From Kappaphycus alvarezii (lineage: Eukaryota > Rhodophyta > Florideophyceae > Gigartinales > Solieriaceae), in the NCBI GenBank assembly GCA_002205965.3, contig NADL03000743.1:124001-188000 (forward strand): a DNA stretch of 64,000 nucleotides, given 5' to 3'. The position numbers and the translations under genes were made by a program. Shown piece after piece: positions 1 through 11,838 of this stretch (its first letter is position 1; the number at the start of each line of letters is the position of its first letter). Under the pieces are notes generated by a model. It saw nothing but the letters and a program-made list of their open reading frames with translations. It did no database searches and was not told the DNA's origin.

Positions 1-348
1 TGTCCTGACCACAGAATGCGCTGGTGGGAAATGCAATTGAAAGCGTTGTAAGCGCCAACTTGGACCACACGTGTTCGTAGAACTCGGGGCTCTGGGAAAG
101 GCGGCGCACGGAATGAATTATTGAAGCAGTGCTGTTCCTGACGCACATCTCGACCTGATGGGGCCAAATGTAGGACCGTAAGGCGGGGAAGGCTTTGTGT
201 GCCGCGAGTCTAGAAATTAGTCGTCGCAAGAGAAGCCCAACAGTGGTCGGACGGATTCCACCGTTTGGATTAGCAAGCGCAGTAAGACGGTCTCCGCATA
301 AATAGTAAATCCAACGGGATAGAGGACAAGCAGCGAGTATAGTATCTG
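1..348 (-). mobile_element. Non-LTR retrotransposon (LINE) reverse transcriptase fragment, cut by the window edge
   Basis: Translated on the minus strand from about position 348 down to 1, one open frame reads like the N-terminal part of a LINE-type reverse transcriptase. It contains a GDRLTALANPNGGIRP stretch followed by a VGLLLRRLISRLAAHKAF stretch, the usual 'R-L-x-A-L-x-K-P-N-G-G-x-R-P-I-x-V-G-x-x-L-R-R-L' region of finger/palm motifs 1-2. The catalytic FADD box would lie beyond the left edge. The coding signal and higher G+C stop together near 348, where A+T-rich DNA starts, so this copy looks 5'-truncated, as is typical of target-primed reverse transcription. Family assignment comes from motif recognition only; the exact clade is not determined. 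Confidence 0.7.
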
Positions 349-3300
349 AATTTACAATATATATTTTAATTTGGTTGAGTGGCAATAAATCATGGTTTGT
401 TTTTATTAATTTTTGACACACTGGCAGAAACTAATGTCGGTGAAAGTCAGATTTTTGGGAGATGACGTGTGCGATTCACGACATTTCCACTCTTGGCTGA
501 TAGATTGGGGCGATGGGTTTGACACCAAGATATTTACTTGGAATAAAAGTATTTCTTCTAGTCATTTTCGTCCAAAAAATTTTCCTACATGCAATTATGG
601 TACTTAGTATGTATGTTTGGGACTTTAAGGTTAGAAGAAGAGTCTTAATAAGCTGAGTGAACCTCTCCCTCTAGGAGAAGGAAAGGAAGCCGGGTGAAAA
701 ATTCAGGTGCAGACCCGAATTATTCAGAAGCTAAGTACTTCCTGTGCCAAGAGCAAAAGAGGATTATAAGCAATGGTGTAGGGACCGAAAGAAGGTTTCT
801 AGCCCGAGAGACCTAATTAATGCTCCGTGCGACACCAAAACTCCGAACGTTCAAAAGCTATGTATGCAAAAACTCCTGCCCCCTTTTTTTCATTTTTCCA
901 GAGCAATATTTTAAACAACAAAAAAATTCAAATAAAATATTCAAAATATCCCAATAGGAAAGAGGTTTTTTGAGTATCTTTGAATGATAAACGCGATGAT
1001 GAGTTAGCTGAATGGGTTAAAACGTAGTTTCAAACAAGTTGAAATTAGTTTCTTTTTACGTCGCATTTGTTTTCGTCCAAAATTATCCTTTGATTAATTA
1101 CGCTTCTAGTGAAATGGATATTTTTGCATCAAAGTTGCTACTCAATAAAAAAAAATTTCAATTTAAAAATTTTCTCTGGGAGATATTTAATTTTTTAGAT
1201 TCTTCATAGGCATTTGGTAGGCAGCATGCGATTCAAAATGGTGCATTACTGGTAATGTAAATAGAGGTAAGTATTTAGAAAAAGTTGGAGATAAACTGCG
1301 AAAAGATATTTAATCAAATTGAGGTGGGACATTCAACATTATTATGGGGGAGAAAATTTCTGACATGGAGTTTAAATAACCTTTGAAAATTATTCTACGT
1401 ACTAAGTGGATCCATGATTTTCTAAAACTTTCTGGTGTAGAAAAAATAAAAACCCCAGTAGGTTTAAAGTAAACCCAGTTTTTCCTAGTGAAAATATTTA
1501 ACAAGGAAAGTTAGAGAAAAAACAGAATATACTCGTATTTACTTTCCTGGTTAAATTTTACGGTGAAAAGTGAGTATGATTTGAGCCGGTAAATATATTT
1601 ACAAGTAAGCCGTCTACTGAGCATTTTTGCATTTTATTTGAGTTTTCTAGAGATATTTAGTCTCAGTAAAGCCTTTCCAAATCTTCTAAAACACTTTTTC
1701 TTCTTTCTATGTAAAGTTTGCTTCTGCTGACAGAATTTTCTCGAAAATATCATCGTTAAACCTATTATTCCAGGAACCTGGCATGGAATTTTGTATTTAT
1801 TAAACTGAAATCAATCTATTACGCTCAGTAATGGTGGTTTGAAAATTTGACAAGACAAATTATGGAAATGGGAATCCAATATACGGGATCTATTTTATAA
1901 TATTTTCAAATACAATTGTGCAGTAATCTAAAACAAGGAACATTAAAAATGATAAATTTTAGTGATTTAAAAGATTTTCTTGGGAAAATTACATGACCAT
2001 GCGAAGCTGCAAATGATAGGGTCCAGTAGAACAAAGGAAAAAAAGTAGGGTCATGGTATGTTTGCTTTGATGCGCAATTTACTTTATCTGACATATTCAA
2101 TGTAAAGGTTTACATTTAATATGTCAGATAAAGTTAATACATCATTTGTTTGCTGATGTATGGCGCTCATAAATTCTAGTTTGAAAAAAGCGCTAAGGAA
2201 CTAGTTCATATTTTTGTTAAGTACGCCAACTGGAAGCATAATTCTCATCTTTAATCTACAAAAGTATGCTTGTTTGTTTATTTCAACTGACGAAAAAAAA
2301 ACCAAAATTGACGTTCAATTCAATCAAAGGAATTTCAATACCAAAAATGTTCTGAGACTATGCCCGTGTAGGACCCATGTTTTTCGAAGGATCATGTGAA
2401 ACGTACCACCATTTGAACTGATCCTATGAAAGCTAGTAATCCACAGAGAAAAGTCTTCATTAGATTCAGATTTCATGACTTACTAAAAACAGATGAATAT
2501 TCTAGAATCCAAATCAGTTTCCGTTTTATCCGAAAAAGCTAGCTATCTTGCTTTTGTTGAGAAAATCATTTTCTAACACAGCTCACGGCTTTTAAACGCT
2601 TGAATTCCTCTGTATTTTTAGAAAAAGTCAGGAACATGTACCATGTAAGACGTAAATTTGAATCTCAAGGGCTCTACGTTTCTTTAATGACAATTGCACC
2701 TTTAAATAAGGCTAAATAGTTAGTGTGTGGTAGATAACGTGAGAATAATTGGTTTATACACGATTAAACTTTCTTTTCTGGGAGAATACCTACCGAAACA
2801 TTTTGTGCAGCTATGGAATCTAGAATGAACATCACAGAGTACCATTTCCTGATATTCAAATAGAAAAATGGAAAAAATTACCTAGAACTATATGTGGTCT
2901 TTTTATCTTCTGAAAAGTCACGATTGAATATTAAAGTTGAAATCCCTCCTGTAATCCAGTATTTACTTCGGATAATCCCTAATATGTGACGAAGAAATAA
3001 AAAGAAACATTTCTAGTTATAATGGCAGTATTCATTTCTCATTGTTCATAAAGGCCCTTTTTTTCGATTACCGATAGCTAGAAAAGTGGGCAAAGAGAAG
3101 TAATAAACTTATTTTGCTACAGATACACGGAATGATGGGATTGTCCTTTCAATTACGGGTTTCGAGGTCTGGAAAAAATTGTATGCAACAGGAAGGAAGG
3201 ATTTTTTTGGAATTTATGTAGCATTTTAGGGGCGTGAGAGCATATTTGGGCTAGAAATATTTTTGAGTTTTTAGTTTTGGTGGGCTTGGTTCAATCGAGT

Positions 3301-3852
3301 CGCTCCAAATGAAGTTTTATTAAAAATTAGAGATTTTTAATTTGCCGAGAGATTTCTTATTTGCTGAGGGAACCCCTTTTTCGAAAATGAATATCTCCCC
3401 TCAAATCTCTAACAATATCGCTACTAGCTCTTCCGCGCCTTGTGTGTTTGGCGTATGAGATTTACTTCAACAGTCGGTCAGGCGGTAATTGATCCAGTTG
3501 TCTTGGGATGGCACGGCAGCTTTTGATTCTTAAAGATGTGATACAATTTCCCGTTAGGCAGTTAGTCTGTCACTTTTCCGTACGTAGAAATTTGGTCAAA
3601 AAATTTTGCAAGAAATCGTAACAAAAATTCTTATGGTAAAAAAGACCACTGGTTCTAACGATATGTTTGCTGAAGCTCTGGGTCCACAACTTGGTGTAAA
3701 CGGACTGGATACTACTACAGGTCTGAACGACCTGTGTTATACCTCGTTATATGGTAAGAAAAAATTTTGAATACCGAAATGTACCTTTGAGACCTATGGG
3801 AAGGTTAGAGCAGTTTTTATCCAATGGCACGCTGCCGCGACCACTTTATCTA
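349..3852. other. A+T-rich non-coding stretch
   Basis: No supportable gene. Short open frames of 60-65 codons occur on both strands but have no recognisable motif, composition or context. The only clear structure is the hairpin at 2081-2134. The base composition is markedly more A+T-rich than the repeat islands to the right. Confidence 0.6.
2081..2134. repeat. Near-perfect hairpin, 26-bp arms with 2-bp loop
   Basis: Left arm 2081-2106 and right arm 2109-2134 are reverse complements with one mismatch in 26; the loop is GG. The arms begin ACTTTATCTGACATATT. No target duplication is obvious. It could be a foldback remnant or a small MITE-like palindrome; no terminator role can be inferred in a eukaryotic intergenic region. 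Confidence 0.85.
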
Positions 3853-4010
3853 ACGCGGCATGAATGCTCGCCGGCATTGAGCCGGCACTGTAAGGAATGT
3901 TATTTAGTGTTACCCATCAGTGACGACTTCTCCCGCACAACGCACTAGCGGCTTCGATAAAAACCGACCACATCATCCATACATTAAAATAACCCCAAAA
4001 CTCCCCATTT
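3853..4010 (+). repeat. SINE-like dispersed repeat, copy A
   Basis: About 158 bp matches 33441-33600 in the same orientation. Shared blocks include ACGCGGCATG, CTCGCCGGCATTGAGCCGG, CTGTAAGGAA, TAGTGTTACCCAT, AACCGACCACATC and CATTAAAATAACCC. The 3' end has the TAAAA-x-ACCCCAAAA tail that also ends local LINEs and short retroposed units. Degenerate flanking similarity (TTTTATCCAATGGCAC before, TTTTATGATGCCAC after) suggests an old target duplication. The body has the palindrome CCGGCATTGAGCCGG. A Pol III box structure is not convincing, so 'SINE' is an inference from size and shared tail. Confidence 0.65.
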
Positions 4011-4401
4011 TATGATGCCACCAGGTATACAATGAAGCTGCTCGAATAGAAAAATTTCATAATTTTGTCAGTAAACCTATTCGCGATGTTATTAATAAAG
4101 GCTCTGTAAATGAGATAACTCGACAAAGTAGCATAAACTGAGTCATATTCCTTAACCTGTGCTTAGAAGTTACCACCTACAACAATTAGAGCTTTGAACT
4201 TCACTGATTTTCCCATTTCATACCTCTTAACCCTCAGAATAACATAAGTTGATAAAATAACTTCCCTTTTGGACCTTAAGTTCTGGGGCGACTAATGGGA
4301 TTTCTAGTTGAGCCAAATTTTTGCAAGGACTTTTTCAGTTCAAGGGTCAGAAGTCAGTTTCAATTGATCTTTTACAAAGTTACAAGTCACCCTTTCCAGC
4401 A

Positions 4402-4911
4402 TTAATAGATTTGCGTACTAAAGGATAATCGGATGTAAAAATTGGAAAATTTATTGAAGATTGACCTTCTAAACCTTATCTTTATGGTGTTTTTCTGGTA
4501 CGTTTGGCTCTTCGAATTGATCCATTTACATTCAATTTTTTTTCGAGTTTCTGCGACTGGAGTTTCACGTACACCGGAAATCTTAATCATATTGCTTTAT
4601 AATTCAGATCTTTCAGCGATTTCTGGTATACTGCAAGAGCAGAATTTTCCAGCTGAGCCTTTACTTCTTGTGTCATCATCCTCTTTTACGGACTGGAATA
4701 CATCCTTGGTTGAATTAAACTCGGAAGATTCGCTGGTACAGTATTCCGATGCCTCAACTATGCTGATTGAATCAGAATCATCTATCTTCGGAAATGATTC
4801 CTCATCGAAATTAACACGCACTGAATTCATTTTTCGCGATAGTTCAGCCATTATAATATTTATACAAAATAATATGAAAAAATCAAAACACAGCTGGCAC
4901 AGCAAAAGCAT
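4402..4911 (-). pseudogene. Acidic, Ser/Glu-rich coding-like segment with one in-frame stop; unknown protein
   Basis: A minus-strand frame opens at 4911. An internal ATG beginning MAELSRKMNSV is a better start than the upstream hydrophobic stretch. It runs about 100 residues, rich in Ser, Glu and Asp, to a TAA at 4597-4599. The same frame then continues without interruption to 4402 with a basic segment rich in Lys, Arg and Ile. Composition (acidic then basic) and length beyond chance in A+T-rich DNA argue for a real, possibly decayed, protein or exon. Such an acidic N-terminus is seen in several transposases, but no motif identifies a family, so I assign no function. Confidence 0.35.
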
Positions 4912-7900
4912 TTAAATTTGATTTCGCATCATGTTAATTTGCAGAAGTAGCCCTAAAAGACTCGTAAATACTTTAGGGACGGGTTTGGGGTAGTAAGTTT
5001 TCCGAAGGGTGGCCATCTTACGGAGATTTGGTGCTCTAAATGGTTAAAATATACTACATGGTCCATTAGATGTCTCTAGGAACTCCTTTCAGACTTAACT
5101 GTTATAAAATGGCCCTAGTCGGTTCCAGGAAAGTCCTTTCAAATGTTTCTGTAAAATAATTGTGATTTGGATTGAGAGCAGTTTCCCCAAAATGTTCTTG
5201 GACTTCAAAAATTCTCATATTCTCCACCGACAAAAAAAAATATCCATGAAGTCGCATGGCGCCTTATTCCAAGCGCTTTTAAAGATTCAGCTACGTATTT
5301 TGTGTATGAGTGTCTGCTGAAGCATAGAGAAAAACTTTTCAATTCCTAGAGATTTACTTGGCTGTGACGGAGCAAATGTTCGGTACCGGATACAAAGCCA
5401 GGCAGAAACGATTTCTTCCTCATAACTCAAAGACATCGAAACTTCCTTAAGTATTTTGATTGCAACAGGTGAAGTAAATCGGTGCTCGTTTCTAATAAGC
5501 TGAACAAAGAAACGTTTGGGTCCATGATTGGTTGTGTAATATTGCATACTAGTGCTGATATGAAATTGAAAATACAAACAGAGTATCCTTACGATTATTT
5601 AAGATCAAATTTTATTTTTAACAGCTCCAGAAACTTTGAACGTGCAATTCAACAAAAAATATATTGCTACTTTACTCGCCCTTTAGACCTGCTTCGCATT
5701 TCATATCTCAATTTTGAAAAAAAATTGGCTCTCTTTTTGGCGGCTTGGTACTGAATTTATTGGAAATAAGGGAACCCTTTTCAAAAATTCTGTAGGGATG
5801 GAAATTCTTGGCCTTGGATTAACGTCCAGTGAGTTGACAGTATACCTGTTTTATTGTTTGGTTCAGGCGTTCGTGGGGCATCTGCCTCGGTTTTCAATGA
5901 CACTCATGGGTCAAAACTAAGCAAAGGGTTGTATACAGAAAAGGTATCTAATTCAGTATCCTAGTATGGTTTTCATCTTAGCGAAGTCACGAAAAGCAGT
6001 TGTTAGGGAATTATCTAAATGAAATGGGTCTCTTACTTTATCGAATCTGTTGGAGCTTTCTTCTTGTTGATCAATAGATTTTCAAACTTTTCGGAGTATT
6101 TCGCCCTAATCTACATTCATTTGTGCTTTTAATTGTTTAGCCGCGCAACACAGTGGTAGAGTTAGCATATTTGCTCATAAAATTGACCGCTTGAAACCTT
6201 GTGATACATCAGACTTCGAACACATAAGAAAATATACAAACGAGGCCGTAATAAGTATTGTATCAATAAATTGATCCTGTTTCGAAATGTTTTAATCAAA
6301 ATTGCATGAGACATTTGCTTAATAGTCTATTCAAAAAGCTTAAAGGAAATGGCGAACGGAACGGAACGTTGCAAATGGATTCAGAAGAGCTTTAATTTGC
6401 CTTATCGGCAATGAATCAGCACCATTCTGCGTCCGAAAGTCTTAAAAATGTAGAAATAAAATTCAGTTAAAGAATTTAATTCAGTAAAAAGTTTTATGAA
6501 AAACTCAAATGTGGTGTATTTTTCCTCCTCCGCAAACGATTTTCAGGGCCGCTTTCTGCTGAAACCAACTTCGTCACTTAACTAAATCTGCTTAATTTAA
6601 TTGCTCCGTTGGGGTCTTTGGAGGAAAGTTAACACAAAAAAAGCCTAGAAGAAGTTAGATACAGGGAAGGCTGAAAGATTTACAAGAGCATAGATGGATA
6701 AATTGTTAAATAAAAAAAGTACCGCTGATAGCGCGGAAAAGGTTTATAGCTGCTAAGAACGTTCAAAGAACCTCACTAGATACTTGATACCGTCTTTGGA
6801 AGATAAATCCAGCGGAGAAATGCTTTTATGTAAGAATCAATAACATTAATGCAGAAAGTTTCCTTAATGATAAGTTGGTAAACTTGTTGAGAAATGTAAT
6901 ACATTTTTTCGACTAATTTTTATCTTCTGTTTGTAGTAAATTTAGCTTGAATATTCTGTTTTGGTTTTCAAATGTTATTATTAAAGCCTAATCGTTTAGT
7001 ATTTCGATACATGGAAGTATCTTTCTTAGTCTTAAGTTTCAACTGATTATTCTGGAGAGGAAAAGAAGTTTTGGATTTAACAAAACATGATCTTGAAAAT
7101 CGATAATGGTGAGCGCTCCTACCTCAGGACCTTCCTTTGTCTCCCATTGGACGAAGTGGTAAAAAGAACGCTATTATTTTTTTATATTTCTTTGAAAGGA
7201 CAAAGCTCACTCTAATATTCACCTCAATTTCTTGTCGCTTTAGTACTTTTTTCCATTAGTAGTGGGCGATTTTTCTGTAAAGAAATAATTGATACCTTTC
7301 TACACGCATAGACTCATATTAATCGCGCCTTATAATATAAGCACTGTAGTCAGTGCTAATTTTTGCAATTTTGTATTTTTATACCAATTTACGGGCCATT
7401 CATAATATCAAATAATGAACCCAGTAAATCATTTGTCCCGCGAGCGCTTCCTTGGCTATTTTTTAGAAAATCAACATTTTTCAAATTCTGCTTGCTTTAA
7501 TACTATATTATTCGCTGGATATTTGCTCACGATTTTTTCAGGATGGTTCGAAATTTTCAAGATAATCTAGAAAAGAATTTTCAGTTTCACCTCAATGTTT
7601 ACAGCTAAATTAAATCTGTCTTATTTCATACCATAATATAGTGAAGATCATAAATTCCCCCTCGTAAAAGTATTCATTCGAGTTATTTCGTGTGTGGATC
7701 AAGAAAATATCCCTGATTTCAGCCCGTTCTTAGGATTGGAGAACCACACTAAAACCAAGAATAAGCCTATTTCTAATTTTTATTTGATCCAATATTATAT
7801 TATATTATATTATAATTGAGTAATATTATATCTGGGCAGAAACGTGATCGTAAAACGCTGAGTTGAAAGTAATGCCTAAGACAGTGAAAAAACCCTAAAC

Positions 7901-9475
7901 CATGCAGTACAACCCAGAAACAAGTACACTTATATCAACTCCTCGGGTCTTATAGTTAGAGTATTAAGTTATATTCTATTTAAAACTACGTTCCATGAAA
8001 GTAGCGATATATATAGCTTGTTAAGATTTATTTCTGTCAAAGAAAAAGCAGGAATCCATGAAAACCTCATATTAAGATATTTAAGATAAGAATTAAATAA
8101 TTAGGGCCGTTGTTCAAATCATTGATACATTTCTGTATATTTTTATTATTCTCTTGTATGTTCATGTAACTACGTAGATACTTGAGCAGCGGAAGTAAAT
8201 CCAAGTCACAATAATGCCTAAATACCAAAGTATGGGAACCTTAAGGACTTTGAGGAATAAACTACTCCTTAAGAGTGCTAGTATCAACAATAATCGTTTT
8301 TGGATATTATCTGCCTGTAACTAGTGCACATCTTTTCTTTTTTTGGGGCGAGTCTCCCTAGTAAACCACACATCTACGCCATTACATAAGAATTTTGATT
8401 TATTTATATTAGTCGCTTTCAATGTTCTTTTTCTGTACTGATAGATTATTTTTTTTGTTCCGTCAACATTAACTGCATTTTATAAGCACTTTATTCCCCC
8501 ATAATTTCTGTCGAATTTAAAGAAGCACGGTTTTAACAATTACTGTCAAATATATAGTTTGTAAGGACCATACAATGAGGGTTCTACACCAAGGTCTTCA
8601 GTATGATTTTTATTTTGTGTCACAAACCATTGCTAAACCGCCCACGCTCACTTGAAGTATCTCGTAAATTTTGCATGAAAAGTTTAGAGGAGTTTGAGGA
8701 CAGTTGAGCACACAGTTATGAACTACGGTTTATGATAGCAGTTGACATATTGTATGCCTTAGATAGATTTCCTGAGAAAGTATTGAGTTTAGGATCCATA
8801 ATTGCGACTGAAATCAAGATTTGCTGAAAATAGCTCTAATCCTTTACAGCATTTCTGAGCATTCCATGTTATGAATCATTACAAGCCTACTCCACGGGAA
8901 TGGGCTCTTTGGTAAGCATCTGATTATCCTATGTATCTAGTTCAGTGTCTAGTTCAGTTGATATTTTTTGCTCCTATAAATTTGAAACTTCTGAGAATCA
9001 CTTTCCCCAAAAATGGGTATAAATCGGTTGAATAGCTAGCCGCAAAAGCTTTTACTTAATTTTTCTGTACCATTAATGTCTCTGTGACTTTCCTTTATTT
9101 ATGAAACTTGAGCTCTGTTACGTCATGAAAATAAAGTTCTTCTGTGTCGAATAGAGTAGAGATAAGTCCGTTTCGGCCATTTATGTGTTTTTCCAATGTT
9201 TTTAGTCCACAAAAATTTGTACCAGGGAGTTTGTTATTCTCGTTTATGATGAAAAGCTTGACGAAAAATGAGCGGAGTGGTGCCAGGAAGCTAGGAAGCA
9301 GTGGTGAATATTTTCAACTTCTATTCACAGAAATGCTATAGGAAAATCCAAGAAATGTTTTATGCATAAATAACAACGCGTGTGAACCAATTGAAGTATC
9401 ACGAATTCCAACACCTTTGTTGTTTCGATTAAAGAGAAGCAAGTTAATCTGCCTTTTCTAGAAATTTTTTCTTAC
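4912..9475. other. A+T-rich stretch without a supportable gene
   Basis: Nothing firm. A minus-strand frame at 5287-5577 (96 codons) has protein-like composition (FVQLIRNEHRFTSPVAIKIL region) but no recognised family and no clear splice signals. A short AT pentamer microsatellite, about four ATTAT units, sits at 7793-7814. Otherwise only scattered stop codons and homopolymer A/T runs are visible. Confidence 0.5.
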
Positions 9476-9772
9476 CTGTTCAGTACCTCGTTTACGACCA
9501 CTACTTCTGTGGTGGGCAGACTGTGATTTCTGTTCGAGTGTGAATTCAAGAAGAGTAAGATGAGCATACGGAAATGTGATATGTGCTGATGAATCCGGTC
9601 CAGCAGAGTCATTAAATTCATTGAATTCTATTTGTAGTGAAGCTTCATTATTTAGATCTAGATCGGCCGAATTTATTACCTGAATAATTTCCTAGCTGTT
9701 TTATTATCCTTTTCAACATATTCTAGTACTTTTGTCGGTTTTTCTGGAGCCTGGTCGGTTTCTGTTTGTGGT
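9476..9772 (-). CDS. Exon-like coding segment(s), unknown protein
   Basis: On the minus strand two adjoining frames are strongly protein-like. Around 9680-9770 the reading is Pro/Glu/Lys-rich (ETDQAPEKPTKVLEY region). From about 9690 to 9476 it reads through an acidic Asn/Asp-rich part (ADLDLNNEASLQIEFNEFND region) and ends in a basic HHRSSGRKRGTEQ stretch. The right-hand block has a candidate 3' splice site (CACAAACAG) upstream. The left-hand block ends at a consensus 5' splice site, CAG|GTAAGA, with exon end at 9476. The frames differ by one register near 9690, which could be a tiny intron, an indel or a sequencing error. No domain is recognised. Confidence 0.4.
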
Positions 9773-11066
9773 AAATCAAATTATATCTGTAAATGTATAA
9801 AATCATACTGTTTCAAGCACATTATGCTATTAAATAAGGAGAAAGAAGTAAGTAAAAAAAAGTCTTCAATAAAATCGCTTTGATAATAAATAGATTCGAT
9901 ATTAAGTCAAATTTTTGCCTAATACTTCATAAATGCATCGATAATATAGAGAAACATGTTTTAATTTGCATTAAAATTACCGGAGAACCTTCTTCAGTCA
10001 CATTCTAGTCTCCAAAAGCAAAGATATTAAGTCCATTTTTACGGATAGTTAAAAAATAGGCTAGTATCTCATAATACAGCCCAACACTGCAAGTATTTAG
10101 TTTTTATTCTGACAAAATCTGCCCATCTTACGAAATGTAATATTTTATTTGCGCTAAGATGAATAGGCCGCCTATGCACTACTGCATTTAGGTCTTCGTA
10201 TAGAAGAATCTTGCTGATAGATTACATTTTATGAAAAAGGTCCTAATTAACCTCTCATCTGGCAATTAACTATTTCTTGGCCTATAGACTAGCTTGTAGA
10301 AAAGATCATCATTCTCGAAACTCATCCATTTCACGTCGTGAAAACAAATGAGATGTAGTTCGCGGGTCATTTGTGCGCAATGTGACGCATTACTACAGAT
10401 GGGTTTGGAAAAACTTTCATTTTTGTATTCATTTGGAACTCATTGTTGGGGTCCAATGAGCACTTTATTTAATTGTTGCATCGTTTGTATCGTGTGCTAA
10501 CAATATTGTATACTGTTATAGTTAGTGTTCCACAAACTGTGCAGCGCGACTCAATGCTGCCAGCAAAAGCTGACCTTTTCAACGCGCGGTACTTTCATCC
10601 ATTGAATTGTAAAAAGCCTCTATCATATTTAGATTATTAGATTAATCATTACATCTAACTTTAGAGCTTACTAGTATTTGTGACTACGGCCAAGGGCCAA
10701 CTCTAAAATTAACTAGCAACCAAATGCCTAAGCTTGGATATCCCACATTTTAGAACCATCATGCACTGTAACCATTTTACAAATTTTGTAAACGAGCCTC
10801 GTAGTAATCAGCGTTCTACTAGAAAGCCCTTTGGTTGGATTCCTGTTCTGTGAGGGTTTCCTTTTTTTCTCCTAACCTAATCAAGCGCTAGAAGCTACAA
10901 TTTTAAGCATGTTAGTAATGATTTTTAAGCTCAAAATTGTTCTCTGGAACCAAAAGTTCTACCGCTATAACTAGAAAGTGGGCTTTGAACAACCTAGTTG
11001 CACTAGTAACCTAAGTACCTGGTATTTTGCCACATTAATCATTATTTTAGAACTGCTTGGCGTTAC

Positions 11067-11349
11067 CACGTAATATAGAAAAGAGTTCCCGACTGCGATC
11101 CTCAAGAAAGCGAATGATTTCATCGCTGCTCTCCGGAAAATAGAAAAGAGTATACTCATTGAAATTACTGTAAGATCTGAGTAGATAATCAGTATTCATG
11201 TGACCCAATATTATATTTGAATCGTAAAAAAACTTGTTATTTACATCGTTTTTTAGACAATTAGTATCATGTACGCTAAGTTCAGATTTAACAGTGCGCT
11301 GGTTATTCACATTACTTTTTTCTTTATAAAATTCGTCAGAAATTAATAC
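11067..11349 (-). CDS. Putative internal exon, about 94 residues, unknown protein
   Basis: Minus-strand open reading from 11349 to 11067 is bounded by AATTAG| (3' splice acceptor) and |GTAACG (5' donor). It encodes an acidic and aromatic-rich segment containing DSNIILGHMNTDYLLRSY and YFPESSDEIIRFLEDRSREL. The length without stops in A+T-rich DNA, balanced amino-acid use and flanking splice signals support coding. It lies between two other minus-strand exon candidates (11739-11838 and 9476-9772), suggesting one spliced gene. The simple junction to 11739-11838 does not keep frame, so another exon or different boundaries are needed. Function unknown. Confidence 0.45.
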
Positions 11350-11738
11350 CTAATTACTTTTCGTAAAACACCTGCTTCCTTTTATAAGTGGTTCCCGAGT
11401 TCTAAGCTCTTAATTTTTTTCAAATCAACAAGAATACCCAATGTGATTTATTTGAAATTGTTTTAGGCAATATTGAGAAAAGAATTCAATTTACTATATT
11501 TTTCATGCAGAGCTAGATAAATTATATTGAAAATCTTTCTTTCCACCCGAAGTAGCCTGTTTTAACTGTCATTTTCTGAACTAGTCTGATATTTTGTACT
11601 TCTTGTCCACTTATCAATACAGCAGGACTGTTCAGTTTCACATAAAGCCACGAAATTCAGCCAGTGGAGCACTGCATATTTCTGTAAAAAATTGTTACGT
11701 TTTGTCCCAGATTAAATGCTTTCCGAATCCGATATTAC

Positions 11739-11838
11739 CTATATGTTCAATTTTTTTTATTTCTTTGGATTCAATTAGTTTTTGCCTACTGCAACCGCTC
11801 CCCGAAACTTTAACATCACAGTAATTTCTTGATCCCAG
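11739..11838 (-). CDS. Putative 100-bp exon, unknown protein
   Basis: The minus strand shows a strong acceptor, TTATTTTACAG|, then 100 bp of open frame, then a donor |GTAATA. The encoded 33 residues include NYCDVKVSGSGCSRQKL followed by a Lys/Glu/Ile-rich stretch. It is probably part of the same spliced minus-strand gene as 11067-11349, but this is inferred from position and composition only. Confidence 0.4.

Noticed and set aside
4597-4915. Plus-strand 157-codon frame 4442-4915
   Set aside because: It is the antisense shadow of the acidic minus-strand frame, which has the more protein-like composition.
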